Source of the DNA: Verrucomicrobiaceae bacterium
GTDB taxonomy: Bacteria > Verrucomicrobiota > Verrucomicrobiia > Verrucomicrobiales > Verrucomicrobiaceae
NCBI GenBank assembly: GCA_027490195.1
Contig: JAIXYN010000019.1
Span: 1-51,654, forward strand
Length of the DNA: 51,654 nt
Reading direction: 5' to 3'
Shown: positions 33,748-42,824 of the stretch, one piece after another
How the letters are laid out: every line of letters starts with the position of its first letter
How positions within the stretch are numbered: position 1 is the first letter of the stretch
The notes under the pieces: generated by a model
What the model saw: only the letters and a program-made list of their open reading frames with translations
Told to the model about the DNA's origin: nothing
Databases searched by the model: none
Translations under genes and position numbers: made by a program

Positions 33748-36700
33748 TTGGCTTTAGTTAATAAGCTTATGCCTATGTTGAAAACTGCAGACCCAATACG
33801 TTACTCAGATCTTGTTTGCCTTATCACGGGCCACGATGCGGAATGGTCTCGCCGTAGAAGCATTTGTCCGTCAGGACAGCCGGTCATGGACAAGTCTGCA
33901 GATGCGGCGTTTGAGCGGGTTTACCAAGAAGTTGATGCCATCTGCGGGTTGTTCCGTAAAAACCTGAACAAATATGCGGGGAAGACTTTTGGCGATGTGC
34001 CATTGGTCCCGGACTATTTCTTCAGTCCATTAGGATACGTGCCGATTGGGCATGCGGATGTAATGGCCATCACGGTGTTCGATGATCTGGACCCCATACA
34101 CTCACTTACAGCGAGATGCTCCACGACGGTTGAGGAGGTGGCCGTGGGTTTTGCTCCGCTGATGGAAAGCCTTGGTGTTTCGACCTGGCCAGAGCCCTTC
34201 AGGCAGTGCGCAGTAGATGTAGAAAGATTCGTGGAGGGGGGGGCAAATCTGCCTCCTCTGCTGCTTTTCAGCAGGATCAAGTTGGGTGCCATCGGTCTAT
34301 TGGGGAAAGGCATTGCGTTCCAGACTGCTGTCTTTCGGGCCGTTTTGGCTGACTGCCTCGAAGGTCTCAAAACATTGCACGGTCTCGAAGAAGAAAAGCT
34401 GGCCAAGTTTGATGCAGACAGCCACTCAGTTACGTCGTGTCGGCTCACTTTGCTGGATTTGCAAGGGCAGGAGGAAATAGGACTTCTGGTAGCCGCAGAC
34501 AATTTTTCTATAGCGACCGCGTTGCTTTCGCGCATTCAAGGCATGACTCTACGGGATATTCAACAATTCGGGGCGCCCTTGGATGACTTGTTTTTGGATG
34601 ATAGCTGGGTAAAGGGCGCGCAAGATTTGTTGGAAAACATGGGGGAAACATTAGGAGATGATTTCGACAAAAGCGTGATGAACAGCCATGCGCTGCGCTG
34701 GACGCGAACGACACTGGCAGTTCGTAAAGATGCTTTCGGCGATCCACTCAAATCCAGGGTCAGAGGCTATATTGATCTTGTTTCATCCGCTAACATTGCG
34801 GTGGGACATCAAGAAAAACTCGACCAGGCTATAGAACTGCTCCAACAAGAGAACGACCAAGTACCGAAGTTCAAACCTGGCACCGAATTCTGGCAGCAGT
34901 TGATGGGGCATGCGGATCTTTTGATTCATCAGGCGCATCCTGGCATTGATGCTGATCGCTTCATCCCGACCATGAAAGCCATCGAGCAAGTTCGGGCGCT
35001 CATTGAAAAAATGAGTGGAAATGATGAAACTGACGGCATGATGCCACGCCATTTGGTGGGCCTTTCCTCGTGGCCAACCATCCCGATTCCGGCACATTCT
35101 ACTTTTCGCCGCGATTTGGTGGACCACTATCCAGTGCTGCAAAAGATCCTTCCCGTGGTGCGTTGGCGTATGGTGGACTTTGGAAACGACGAAGGGGTGA
35201 CTTGCATCCGCCATGACGGGGAAAGAGATTTTGTTAAAACCATGCGACGGATGAAGGAGGGACACATCGCGGAGCCTGGGCTGTGTCCATACACCTTATG
35301 CACTGAGCCGAAGAAGTACTTGATTCCAAGCTCGCTAGTAAGAACCGTGCAATATCTTTTCCAGAACTACACGACACTGCTGGCAAACCCGTATGTGTTT
35401 GACACCGTTCTAGATTTGCATGACTGCTTTGCGACATTTTATGACATTCTGACCAAGCATCTACCCGAGGTCTATGGTAGCAAAAACGGTGGCCGAGAGT
35501 CTGGAAGGTATGTCATGCGCCAGCTTCCTTCAGAGGTTGTTTCCCAGCTGTCACGCTATGTCAGCGCGCTGCACCGTGCTATGGAGCAACGCCTCTATCA
35601 CGCTTTTCCCGAAGAGGCGCATCGTGACATGGATGTGGATTTTAGAGGAGGACTGAACCAGTTGATTTCTGGAGCTGATGCCTTGGTGCGAGCAGGCATG
35701 GGCTTTGTAAAACGCCTAGCTCTGCCAAGAGGTACTTTCCCTGAGGAAGACAAGAACAAACCACGGTTCAATCTATATGGCGTGGTTAATCGTATCGACT
35801 TCGAGCCGGAAATCGTGGCCACATCGCTTTGGCTGGGAACTGAGCGCCGCGCCCGGTTGGCTATCATTCGCTCTGATGTGCCTCACTTATGTGTGGTAGC
35901 TTCCTATCTCGACTTCATCCATGAAGTGGGGCACATCGTTTTTGCGGAACATCGGCATCCGAGATCAAAAGTTACAGATACTGAACAAAGTGCAGAAATA
36001 CCACTTTTGCCCTTGGTGCCGATCAAGTCGGCCACGGAAGTGCTTTTGAGTGAAATATATACCCATGCCCTGACTACTCTTCTTGTCTGTCGTGAGGAGC
36101 CCGCTGTTTTTGCGAAGCACTCCATGGCCAGCTATGCATTGGCAACTCATCCAGGGGCTGACCTGCGTTCTCGTTATCAGATATTCCTGCGCTTTTCCTT
36201 CCAGGTCTTTGTTGCGCAGCGTTGTGTGAGTATGGCTGGCATAGAGGCCGCGGCGCAGCCGAGTAGTTGGGTTTTCTTTAAAGAGCATCCTAGAACAAAG
36301 GAGTTGATCGAGAAACTGTGCACGCAAAACGATGCGCTTCGAGAGGAGTTCCGGGATTTTGTTCGCGACGTAGGAAGGGTGTGTCATGAGCAGCCAGAAT
36401 ACCTGGAGGAAGATCCCGATGCCATCTTCATGGATGCTGCGTTCGATTTTCACTGGGATTCCATCCGTTATTCACTGCCTATATTGATCGTCAATGTGGT
36501 GGATGTTTATATTCGCTTTGTCTTTCGAATGGGGGGGCTGAATGAAGAGCTTGATGATGAAGCGAAAGGAGTCCAATTTTACCAAAAATTGACACTGCTC
36601 GAGAGCAAACTTGGAGAAGCTCTGAGTTCAGAGGAAAACTGTGGCATACCGGTAGTTCATCTGGCTGAGACGGTGGCCACTGAAGTGGGATATGCCGATC

Positions 36701-37068
36701 CTAAAGAGGTGGAATCGTTTCACTTAATCTGCATCGCTCTTGGGGTGGCACTGAGATTGCGTATGGAATCGCTTGATTTTGATAAAACGATACATGTACC
36801 CGTTGATCCGCTGACAGGGGAAATAGACTTTGAATCTGCCCCCGCGAAAGGCACTTACAGCGACTATATGATCCGTCCGCGCGATAGCTTTCTTTTTTGC
36901 TGCCGCCCAGAAAAGAGGCGGCAGCGGTTGCAGCGTCAGATCGCACTGCTTAAGACACTTTGGAACACCGCATCCGAGATCAAAGCTAGAAGATTTGGAG
37001 CGCTTATTAAAAGCTCGATCTCGCAGCCAGCAAATATGGATGCTGGCATAAGCGCTCCTCTTTCGTAA
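33748..37068 (+). CDS. Large HEXXH protein, putative zinc metalloprotease
   Basis: An 1106-residue protein starting with TTG at 33748, or ATG at 33769. Most of it is helical and unlike any family I know. At residues 725-729 it has HEVGH after a hydrophobic helix (YLDFIHEVGHIVFAEH), a zinc-protease signature. A third ligand could be Glu in ATEVLLSEIYTHAL about 30 residues on, as in gluzincins. No signal peptide is seen. It is the last gene of the protease operon. If active, it could be the effector that the trypsin-like protein activates by cleavage, or the reverse. Confidence 0.65.
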   Translation: MALVNKLMPMLKTADPIRYSDLVCLITGHDAEWSRRRSICPSGQPVMDKSADAAFERVYQEVDAICGLFRKNLNKYAGKTFGDVPLVPDYFFSPLGYVPIGHADVMAITVFDDLDPIHSLTARCSTTVEEVAVGFAPLMESLGVSTWPEPFRQCAVDVERFVEGGANLPPLLLFSRIKLGAIGLLGKGIAFQTAVFRAVLADCLEGLKTLHGLEEEKLAKFDADSHSVTSCRLTLLDLQGQEEIGLLVAADNFSIATALLSRIQGMTLRDIQQFGAPLDDLFLDDSWVKGAQDLLENMGETLGDDFDKSVMNSHALRWTRTTLAVRKDAFGDPLKSRVRGYIDLVSSANIAVGHQEKLDQAIELLQQENDQVPKFKPGTEFWQQLMGHADLLIHQAHPGIDADRFIPTMKAIEQVRALIEKMSGNDETDGMMPRHLVGLSSWPTIPIPAHSTFRRDLVDHYPVLQKILPVVRWRMVDFGNDEGVTCIRHDGERDFVKTMRRMKEGHIAEPGLCPYTLCTEPKKYLIPSSLVRTVQYLFQNYTTLLANPYVFDTVLDLHDCFATFYDILTKHLPEVYGSKNGGRESGRYVMRQLPSEVVSQLSRYVSALHRAMEQRLYHAFPEEAHRDMDVDFRGGLNQLISGADALVRAGMGFVKRLALPRGTFPEEDKNKPRFNLYGVVNRIDFEPEIVATSLWLGTERRARLAIIRSDVPHLCVVASYLDFIHEVGHIVFAEHRHPRSKVTDTEQSAEIPLLPLVPIKSATEVLLSEIYTHALTTLLVCREEPAVFAKHSMASYALATHPGADLRSRYQIFLRFSFQVFVAQRCVSMAGIEAAAQPSSWVFFKEHPRTKELIEKLCTQNDALREEFRDFVRDVGRVCHEQPEYLEEDPDAIFMDAAFDFHWDSIRYSLPILIVNVVDVYIRFVFRMGGLNEELDDEAKGVQFYQKLTLLESKLGEALSSEENCGIPVVHLAETVATEVGYADPKEVESFHLICIALGVALRLRMESLDFDKTIHVPVDPLTGEIDFESAPAKGTYSDYMIRPRDSFLFCCRPEKRRQRLQRQIALLKTLWNTASEIKARRFGALIKSSISQPANMDAGISAPLS

Positions 37069-37074
37069 CTGATC

Positions 37075-37591
37075 ATTTTCATACGTTCACTGTTTAGCGT
37101 GGGCATCCCTGCTCCGGGCGCAGCTCTCTTCCGATCTGCTGGACCTCATGGGACGCATGGACCCCTGTCGCTTTGAGCAGCTCGTGGTCGATCTCCTCTT
37201 TGCGATGGGCTACGGCGGCTCGCGGGCAGAGGCGGCGCAGGTCACGCAAAAGTCCAATGACGGCGGCATCGACGGCATCATCAGCGAAGACCGCCTCGGG
37301 CTGGATGTCATCTACGTTCAGGCGAAGCGCTGGCAGAGCACGGTGGGGCGGGAGCCGATCCAGAGTTTTGTGGGCGCGCTGGCGGGAAAGCATGCGAACA
37401 AGGGCGTCTTCATCACCACCAGCGACTTCCACAAAAACGCGCTCGATTACGCGAAGGGTGTCACGCACAAGATCATCCTCATCAACGGCCAGCGGCTGGC
37501 GGAGCTCATGATTGAGTATGGCGTCGGCGTGTCCACGGTGCGGACCATTGCGCTGAAGCGGGTGGATTCGGATTACTTTGAGGAGGGGTAG
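37075..37591 (+). pseudogene. mrr: Mrr-type restriction endonuclease, N-terminally truncated
   Basis: The intact part from ATG 37148 encodes 147 residues of the Mrr catalytic domain: FEQLVVDLLFAMGYGG, then DGGIDGII and YVQAKRW, which are the acidic residue and Q-x-K of the nuclease core, and GVFITTSDF. Upstream the frame continues without an ATG (LRAQLSSDLLDLMGRMDP) to about 37075, matching the linker of full Mrr, then stops. The N-terminal winged-helix domain is missing. The remaining domain might still fold, but target recognition is lost. Confidence 0.7.
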
Positions 37592-37604
37592 GGAAGGGGG
37601 AGAA

Positions 37605-37644
37605 GTTGACGGTGGTTGACGGTTGTTGACAATGGTTGACGGTG
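37605..37644. repeat. Four tandem 10-bp repeats GTTGACGGTG
   Basis: Units at 37605, 37615, 37625 and 37635 differ at one to three positions. They follow the truncated mrr. The rest of 37645-37997 has no gene that I can support. Confidence 0.75.
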
Positions 37645-37997
37645 GTTTGCAGAAGGTGGCGGAAGAACCGTGCACTGCGCTGCGCTTGATGCTTCCAAGT
37701 CAAAACACATCGTCAGTAGCGCGGACGAGCCGGCTTATAGTCTCAATGGCACGATCTCTTCCTCCTCACGCGCTTTCCCGCTGTCATGCAGGGCAGGCCA
37801 AAGAAAGAGTTTTCCGGCAGGGAAAGCTGGAAGCGCCTGCGTGGGATGCCTCTGCTGCCAGCGGCTCCGCTTCTTCTTTGCCCTGCCCATTCTCGGCAGG
37901 CCCGCAAGGTGCGACGCAAGCGGGGAAACGGGCTGCACGCCACCACGAAAAATGCAGCCTTGACTTATGTGGCAATTGATACAAAATAAAGTATCAA

Positions 37998-38513
37998 ATG
38001 AAAAATGCACCCAGCATCGTCCAAGAGATTGCCACTCCGTACCTCAGCCGTTCGGACAGCGGCGTGGGCACACGGAAAGCGGGCAGTGGCATCGTGGTTT
38101 ACCTGGCGCATGGGGCTTCAGACAAGCGCGCGCCATGGGAGTACACCACGGCCAGCCTCATCCAATCGCTCAAGATTGGGCTGCCCGTTCGGGAGTTGGA
38201 TGACCTGCGCAGTTGCCTTGATGTCTCCATGGAAAGACTCGTGCCGATGCTCGGCATTTCCAAGGCCACGCTGCACCGGCGGATGGCGGCGGGGCGGCTG
38301 GACCCTGCGGAATCAGACCGCGTCGTGCGCTTTGCCCGGCTCATGGGCAAGGCCGTGGAGGTGATGGAGTCACAGGAGAATGCGCGGGCATGGCTCACCA
38401 CCGCGCAGCGTGGCCTGGGCGGTGCGGTGCCGCTGGAATACGCAGAGACCGAAGTCGGCGCGCGTGAAGTCGAAGATCTCCTTGGCCGCATTGAATACGG
38501 GGTCTATTCATGA
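37998..38513 (+). CDS. Xre/MbcA-type antitoxin of a RES system
   Basis: A 171-residue protein. The middle has a helix-turn-helix (VPMLGISKATLHRRMAAG), and the C-terminal half has the antitoxin_Xre-type region (AWLTTAQRGLGGAVPLEY), which binds and inhibits RES toxins. Its stop overlaps the start of the toxin gene as ATGA. It should also repress the pair's promoter. Confidence 0.85.
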   Translation: MKNAPSIVQEIATPYLSRSDSGVGTRKAGSGIVVYLAHGASDKRAPWEYTTASLIQSLKIGLPVRELDDLRSCLDVSMERLVPMLGISKATLHRRMAAGRLDPAESDRVVRFARLMGKAVEVMESQENARAWLTTAQRGLGGAVPLEYAETEVGAREVEDLLGRIEYGVYS

Positions 38514-38962
38514 AGCTGCAGGCCTGGCGCATCGTGAAAATGAAGCATGCCGCCACCGCCTTCAGTGGCGAAGGCGCACGGCTCTACGGCGGCCGCTGGA
38601 ACTCCGCCGGCGTGAGCCTCGTGTACACCAGCTGCACGCGGGCGCTGGCCGCGCTGGAATCCCTCGTGCATCTCAATCCGCCGGTGATCTTCACGTATGC
38701 CGCCATCCCGGTGGAATTCGATGACGCGCTGGTGGAGAAAGTCTCCGCACTGCCTCCTGGCTGGAAGGACTCGCCACCCCCGCCCTCCACGCGCGCGCTG
38801 GGCGATCTCTGGGCCGCGCAGGCGCGCACCGCCGTGCTGGAGCTGCCCAGCGTCATCATTCCTGGCGAGTCCAATTACCTGCTCAATCCCGCGCATCCCG
38901 ACTTCAAAAAAATCGTCCTCGGCAAGCCCGAGTCCTTTTCGTTTGATCCGCGATTGCTTTGA
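38510..38962 (+). CDS. RES-domain toxin
   Basis: A 150-residue protein with the RES signature: FSGEGARLYGGRWNSAG with catalytic-site Arg and Tyr, VYTS, and ALAALESLVHL. RES toxins degrade NAD+ and are held by the partner antitoxin. The gene overlaps the antitoxin by four bases. Length is normal for the family and it looks intact. Confidence 0.85.
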   Translation: MKLQAWRIVKMKHAATAFSGEGARLYGGRWNSAGVSLVYTSCTRALAALESLVHLNPPVIFTYAAIPVEFDDALVEKVSALPPGWKDSPPPPSTRALGDLWAAQARTAVLELPSVIIPGESNYLLNPAHPDFKKIVLGKPESFSFDPRLL

Positions 38963-38980
38963 GGCTCCACTCAAGCAGCC

Positions 38981-39700
38981 GTGGTGCTGTGCAGCGGGTT
39001 TGAGCCAAAGCAGACGCCTGCCCTCAAAAAGCGGGATCATCCGTTCCTAGCGCTGCCGTTCCTCCTCAGCGGCAAATACCCCGCCCTCCAGCAGCAGTGG
39101 GTGCACCTCTACTTGCCCACTGCAAGCGCCGCCGGTATCGCCCTGTTCTCCGGCATCGCCTGGCGTGCCGAGCTGGAGCTGACCACCGGCTGGGCCTCGC
39201 TCAAATGGATCGGCCAATTTCACTGGGCCATCCCCGCCGGCGTCCTCGCCTTCATCCTCTGGGTTCTCAGCGTCACCCGCGTGCAGCGCCCCTGGGCCTT
39301 TGCCGCCACCCTCCTCGTGTAGTCCTCAGCCGCGTCTGTCACGGTAGGGCGCCTCCTCATGACCGCCTTTGGCCGCTGGATGCCGTTTGGCGATGACGAT
39401 CCACATTCGATGGCCACTGAGAAACTCGTCAGTTTCCTCCTCATCGTCCTCCTGCCGCTCACCTTGGGCATCGTCTGCCACCTCTTCGGCGTCCGCGTCA
39501 GGCTGCTATCCGTGCTCGCCTCCGCCATCCTCTTCATGCTCAGTGGGCCCCTCGCCGCCTACGCGTTCTACTTCGTCGAGCAGCGCGGCATGCCCGGAGA
39601 CCCCATCCACGCCCTCAAAAGCGGCTACGTCATCCCCCTCCTCATCCTCTCCCTCGGCCGCCCCCTGCTGCGCGCCCGGCGTGATGCAAAGCGCGGTTAG
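38981..39700 (+). pseudogene. Membrane protein split by an in-frame TAG
   Basis: Two frames, 38981-39322 and 39359-39700, are in the same phase and are separated only by the TAG at 39320-39322; reading through gives one product of ~239 residues. It has about five hydrophobic segments, including AAGIALFSGIAW, PAGVLAFILWVLSV, FLLIVLLPLTLGIV and VLASAILFMLSG. I recognise no family. Either a nonsense mutation has inactivated it or two small proteins are made. Confidence 0.5.
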
Positions 39701-39749
39701 CGCCTGCTATTCGCTTTCAGTGAAGTGCTTGGCCTCATTGATTGCGCGG

Positions 39750-39790
39750 ATAACGACTCGGATCAGGCGACGGCGAGCGGGAGGCGCAGC
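39750..39790 (-). repeat. attC half-site, distal end of the cassette array
   Basis: AACGACTCGGATCAGGCGAC and the bases after it match the left (R'/L') side of the other attC sites. The right side before 39894 is not recognisable, so the site is degenerate or unusually long. It marks the old end of the integron. Confidence 0.6.
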
Positions 39791-39893
39791 CGGTGCGGAA
39801 AGGCGGCGTGGGCAGGTCTGCGGGTGGGAGCACAGGCTGTGACGACCACAGCAGTTCGCTGTAGCGCATGGTGCGGCGACGTTGGTTGCATGG

Positions 39894-40253
39894 CTAATCC
39901 TCAAGCACGTTGAGCAGGTTCTGGACGGTTTGCTGGCAGCCGCTGCGCCACTCGGCCCATGCCTCCTCTGGCCAGCCTGTAAATCCGCGCATGCTCTCGG
40001 TCGTGAATGGCGCGTCGATTCGGTGAGCCCACTCGGTGACTTTTGCCCGTTTGATGATGTGCCCGCCTCCGTGAGCGCCGATGACTGTGGCGAGTAAGGC
40101 TAGATCGGCTCTGGCTCCGAAAACGTCCACGCCGCAGAACCCACCTAGACTGATGACGCTTTCGATGCGCTGGACAAGCCAAGCAATCAAAGCGTCTCGT
40201 TCGTCGAGTGCTCCGTCTTCTTGAAATTCGCCTGTTTCGTAGCCGGTGCTCAT
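39894..40253 (-). CDS. Cassette 9: unknown protein
   Basis: A 119-residue acidic protein (MSTGYETGEFQEDG) with helical segments and several Trp. I recognise no family. It is the most distal cassette of the array. Confidence 0.6.
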   Translation of the reverse strand: MSTGYETGEFQEDGALDERDALIAWLVQRIESVISLGGFCGVDVFGARADLALLATVIGAHGGGHIIKRAKVTEWAHRIDAPFTTESMRGFTGWPEEAWAEWRSGCQQTVQNLLNVLED

Positions 40254-40276
40254 TCGTTGCGGAGTGCGTGTGCTAA

Positions 40277-40373
40277 GTCGCCGTAAGCTTCGGATCAGGC
40301 GACGGCGAGCGCAAGACGTTGCTGATACGACAGATAGCCTTCGAGCCCCCTGCCTGCATCCGTTTTGTTCGGC
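40277..40373 (-). repeat. attC site of cassette 8
   Basis: Contains CGGATCAGG at the left and CCTGCATCCG at the right, which pair with one extra base, and GTTCGGCC at the right end. The left R' box has drifted (GCCGTAAGC). Confidence 0.8.
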
Positions 40374-40403
40374 CTTGGTTGTTGTGTGATGATAAAAGTG
40401 TGC

Positions 40404-40823
40404 TCACCAACCAAGCACCATCAAACTAGGCTTTGATGGGCCTGAATCAGTAATGGTGTAGGACAACCAAATCTCATGCGGATTCGTCTTCGGTGAGAAT
40501 CCAAAACGATGGGTAATCTGGAGAGGCGATTTCTCGTCAACTCTGGTGCCACGGTAGGCACCAATGCCTGGCCAATCCTTCAGGCTAGCGTTCTGACGCA
40601 GTGCCGCGACCATCCCCTCCTTGGTTCCGAGTGCCTTCTCGACATCGTCCCACTTATCTTCGTTCATGAATTGCGTGAGACGGCATGCGTCGGCCAAGGT
40701 GGCAGACTCCTGTGGTGTGGGTGCCGAAGTCGTGGCTGGCGAGGCACTCTGCCCGTTGGGTTCGGCAATAACTCCAACGGCTAGAGCCCCTGCGGCCGCA
40801 ATCATTAGGATGGTGGTCTTCAT
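40404..40823 (-). CDS. Cassette 8: exported protein of unknown function
   Basis: The start is ATG 40823 after the attC, giving 139 residues with a signal peptide (MKTTILMIAAAGALAVGVIA). The mature part has a Ser/Thr/Pro linker and a small folded domain ending in IWLSYTITDSG. No family is recognised. Confidence 0.65.
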   Translation of the reverse strand: MKTTILMIAAAGALAVGVIAEPNGQSASPATTSAPTPQESATLADACRLTQFMNEDKWDDVEKALGTKEGMVAALRQNASLKDWPGIGAYRGTRVDEKSPLQITHRFGFSPKTNPHEIWLSYTITDSGPSKPSLMVLGW

Positions 40824-40847
40824 AGCTTGGCGGGTGGCGCTGAAGTT

Positions 40848-40942
40848 GGGCGAACGCTTCGAATCAGGCGATGGCGAGCGCAAGAGGTTGCTGATACGAC
40901 AGATAGCCTTCGAGCCGTTGCCTGCATCCGGTTTGTCCGCCC
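40848..40942 (-). repeat. attC site of cassette 7
   Basis: GGGCGAAC (40848-40855) is inverted as GTCCGCCC at the right end with one change. The inner L boxes are AATCAGG and CCTGCATCCG. Length 95 bp. Confidence 0.85.
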
Positions 40943-40959
40943 TTGATTGGTTGTAATGG

Positions 40960-41466
40960 CTATACGTCATCATCGTCCTCCCGCTCTCGCAAAATGTGCT
41001 CTACAAGTGCGGCCTGCCCCTGTGCGGCACAGAGTGCAGCTGAGATCGAACTGGCAAATAGCTCATCCCACGGACGCTGGCTACAGGCAAGAACTTGACT
41101 GGGAACCGTCCTCCATGAAGCCCAATACGCCTCGGCTAAATCGTCGGGTATGTCAGGAGCATCCTCGAACGTGACCGCTCGGGCACTCTCAATGCTGGCT
41201 GGTAACAGGTAATACTGATAGTGAACCAAGTCTGGCCGTGATGCCGCAATCTGGAGGATGTGCGGAACGGCGGCATAAGAAGCGGTATAGACATCGCCCT
41301 GATGACATAGTGAACTCCAAAGCGTGAACCAAGGCTCCTCGTCGTAACGCTGACCAAGCGGAAAGCTGTGGAGCTGCTGAAGAAGCGCCGGAATGTCGGA
41401 AGCCTTGCCGTAAGCGTGCTTCAGCTTTGACCAACGAGGGCTGTCTAATGGGAGTGGCTCGGCCAT
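40960..41466 (-). CDS. Cassette 7: immunity-like helical protein of unknown function
   Basis: A 168-residue protein with phrases I have seen in a widespread uncharacterised family: WSKLKHAYGKASDIPALL, WFTLWSSLCHQGDVYTAS, AAVPHIL. Proteins of this kind often appear in integron cassettes and beside toxins, but no activity is known to me. Confidence 0.65.
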   Translation of the reverse strand: MAEPLPLDSPRWSKLKHAYGKASDIPALLQQLHSFPLGQRYDEEPWFTLWSSLCHQGDVYTASYAAVPHILQIAASRPDLVHYQYYLLPASIESARAVTFEDAPDIPDDLAEAYWASWRTVPSQVLACSQRPWDELFASSISAALCAAQGQAALVEHILREREDDDDV

Positions 41467-41497
41467 TGGATTTTTCGGGCGAGTGGAGTGTTGAGGT

Positions 41498-41594
41498 TGG
41501 CCAAAAGTCTCGTATCAGGCGACGGCGGGCGCCAGACGTCGATGACACGACAGATAGCCTCCGAGCCCCCTGCCTGCATCCGTTTTGTTCGGGC
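41498..41594 (-). repeat. attC site of cassette 6
   Basis: L boxes CGTATCAGG and CCTGCATCCG with the extra base; right R box GTTCGGG. The left R box (GGCCAAAAG) is altered. Confidence 0.8.
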
Positions 41595-41624
41595 TCGTTG
41601 ACTCGGAGTAAACACCCGTCAAGG

Positions 41625-42236
41625 TCAGTGCTTTGCGATGCCCGATATATTGCATGATGTGATCACGATGTTTGCTGAATGTAGCGTGAATCCGAAACTG
41701 CTCGAAGGAGAAGTCGCGTCCTCGTATGTCAGGCAGTCATGTGTGCCTACACGAACGCGGGTGCGGAACTGTCCCTGGGCATAGACCTCTAGCGCAATCG
41801 ACACCGAATCCTCGGCCGGATGGTCGAAATTGACGCTTGATGTGTGCTCATCGTGGCCGTCCCGGATGCGAGAGAGAGAAACGCGGGCAAGACGCTCGCT
41901 CAACTGAGTGAAGGTGCATAGGTAATAGTTCTTTGGGTCGGTGTAGCCGAGAATGATGCCGATCTCTTGTTCTTGGGCGCGTGAAAGCCCTGCCGCTGTT
42001 AATCGTAGTGAATACCACTTCGGTTGCTCAAACCCCTGCTCCTGAAAGAGAAGCTGCTTCGGAGACTGAGATGGCTCGCCCCGCAGGACGTTCTCCTGAA
42101 TGGCCCATTTGCCTGTGACTACGCGCCACTGGTCTATGCTCTTGAGGCAGTCGTGCTCGTAAGGTGCTGCGGGATCAGCCGGGGATGATGAGCAAACAAT
42201 GAGGAAAATGAGACCAGAAAGAAAGGTTCTTTTCAT
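41625..42236 (-). CDS. Cassette 6: exported protein, LamG/DUF1080-like fold
   Basis: The start is ATG 42236; longer frames would run into the neighbouring attC. The 203-residue product has a signal peptide (MKRTFLSGLIFLIVCSSSPA). The strand pattern WYSLRLTAAGLS, IGIILGYTDPKNYYLCTF and SIALEVYAQGQFRTRV fits a jelly-roll like that of 3-keto-disaccharide hydrolases or concanavalin-like domains. No catalytic residues are obvious. Confidence 0.6.
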   Translation of the reverse strand: MKRTFLSGLIFLIVCSSSPADPAAPYEHDCLKSIDQWRVVTGKWAIQENVLRGEPSQSPKQLLFQEQGFEQPKWYSLRLTAAGLSRAQEQEIGIILGYTDPKNYYLCTFTQLSERLARVSLSRIRDGHDEHTSSVNFDHPAEDSVSIALEVYAQGQFRTRVRVGTHDCLTYEDATSPSSSFGFTLHSANIVITSCNISGIAKH

Positions 42237-42252
42237 TGGGATGACGCAAAGG

Positions 42253-42350
42253 GGGCTAACGACTCGGATCATGCGACGGCGAGCGGGAAGCGTTGCTGAT
42301 ACGACAGATGCCATACGAGCCCCCTGCCTGCATCCGTTTTGTTCGGCGTT
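42253..42350 (-). repeat. attC site of cassette 5
   Basis: GGGGCTAACGACTCGGATCA at the left, CCTGCATCCG then GTTCGGCG at the right. The left box (GGCTAAC) is closer to the classical RYYYAAC form than its siblings. Confidence 0.85.
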
Positions 42351-42354
42351 GCGG

Positions 42355-42684
42355 TCAATAAGCTGGAGACTTCTTCCGAGCATTGTGGCTGGCGAGATAA
42401 AGGAAGGCGGGAACGCTGAAGACCATGCTGCCCAGAAGAGACATGAGAATGAATGCCAGCCAACCTGGTGAGCGAAATCCCAAGTGGCGAATGACCCAAG
42501 CAAACAGGAACATGAGGAGAAATGCTTCGGTGATAAAAACGAGTGCTATCGGGTTGCTCAGTGCGGCGTGAAGTGCTGCCGGAGCGACCAGGGAAAAGTA
42601 GAGAAAGAATCCATTTGGAACGACGAGTCCAAAGATGGCGATAGCGAGAAGGAGTTTCTCCTGTACTGTTGTAAAGGGCTTCAT
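42355..42684 (-). CDS. Cassette 5: small membrane protein
   Basis: The start is ATG 42684 (MKPFTTVQEKLLLAIAIFGL), giving 109 residues with three hydrophobic helices (about 10-32, 42-62 and 72-98). No family is recognised. Confidence 0.65.
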   Translation of the reverse strand: MKPFTTVQEKLLLAIAIFGLVVPNGFFLYFSLVAPAALHAALSNPIALVFITEAFLLMFLFAWVIRHLGFRSPGWLAFILMSLLGSMVFSVPAFLYLASHNARKKSPAY

Positions 42685-42708
42685 TGATTGGAGGATGCGC
42701 GTAGTAGC

Positions 42709-42803
42709 GCCGAACGACACGGATCAGGCGAAGGCGAGCGGGAAGCGGCGATGACGCGCCAGATGCCATACGAGCCCCCTGCCTGCATCCGTTTTGTTCG
42801 TCC
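42709..42803 (-). repeat. attC site of cassette 4
   Basis: CGCCGAACGACACGGATCAGG at the left without its first base matches the site consensus; CCTGCATCCG and GTTCG close it. Length about 95 bp. Confidence 0.8.
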
Positions 42804-42824
42804 TTGTTGGTAGATGTGGGCTCC

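Noticed and set aside
37735..38010. Several short frames between mrr and the toxin-antitoxin genes
   Set aside because: Frames overlap on both strands with no motif, and the region looks like decayed repeat sequence.
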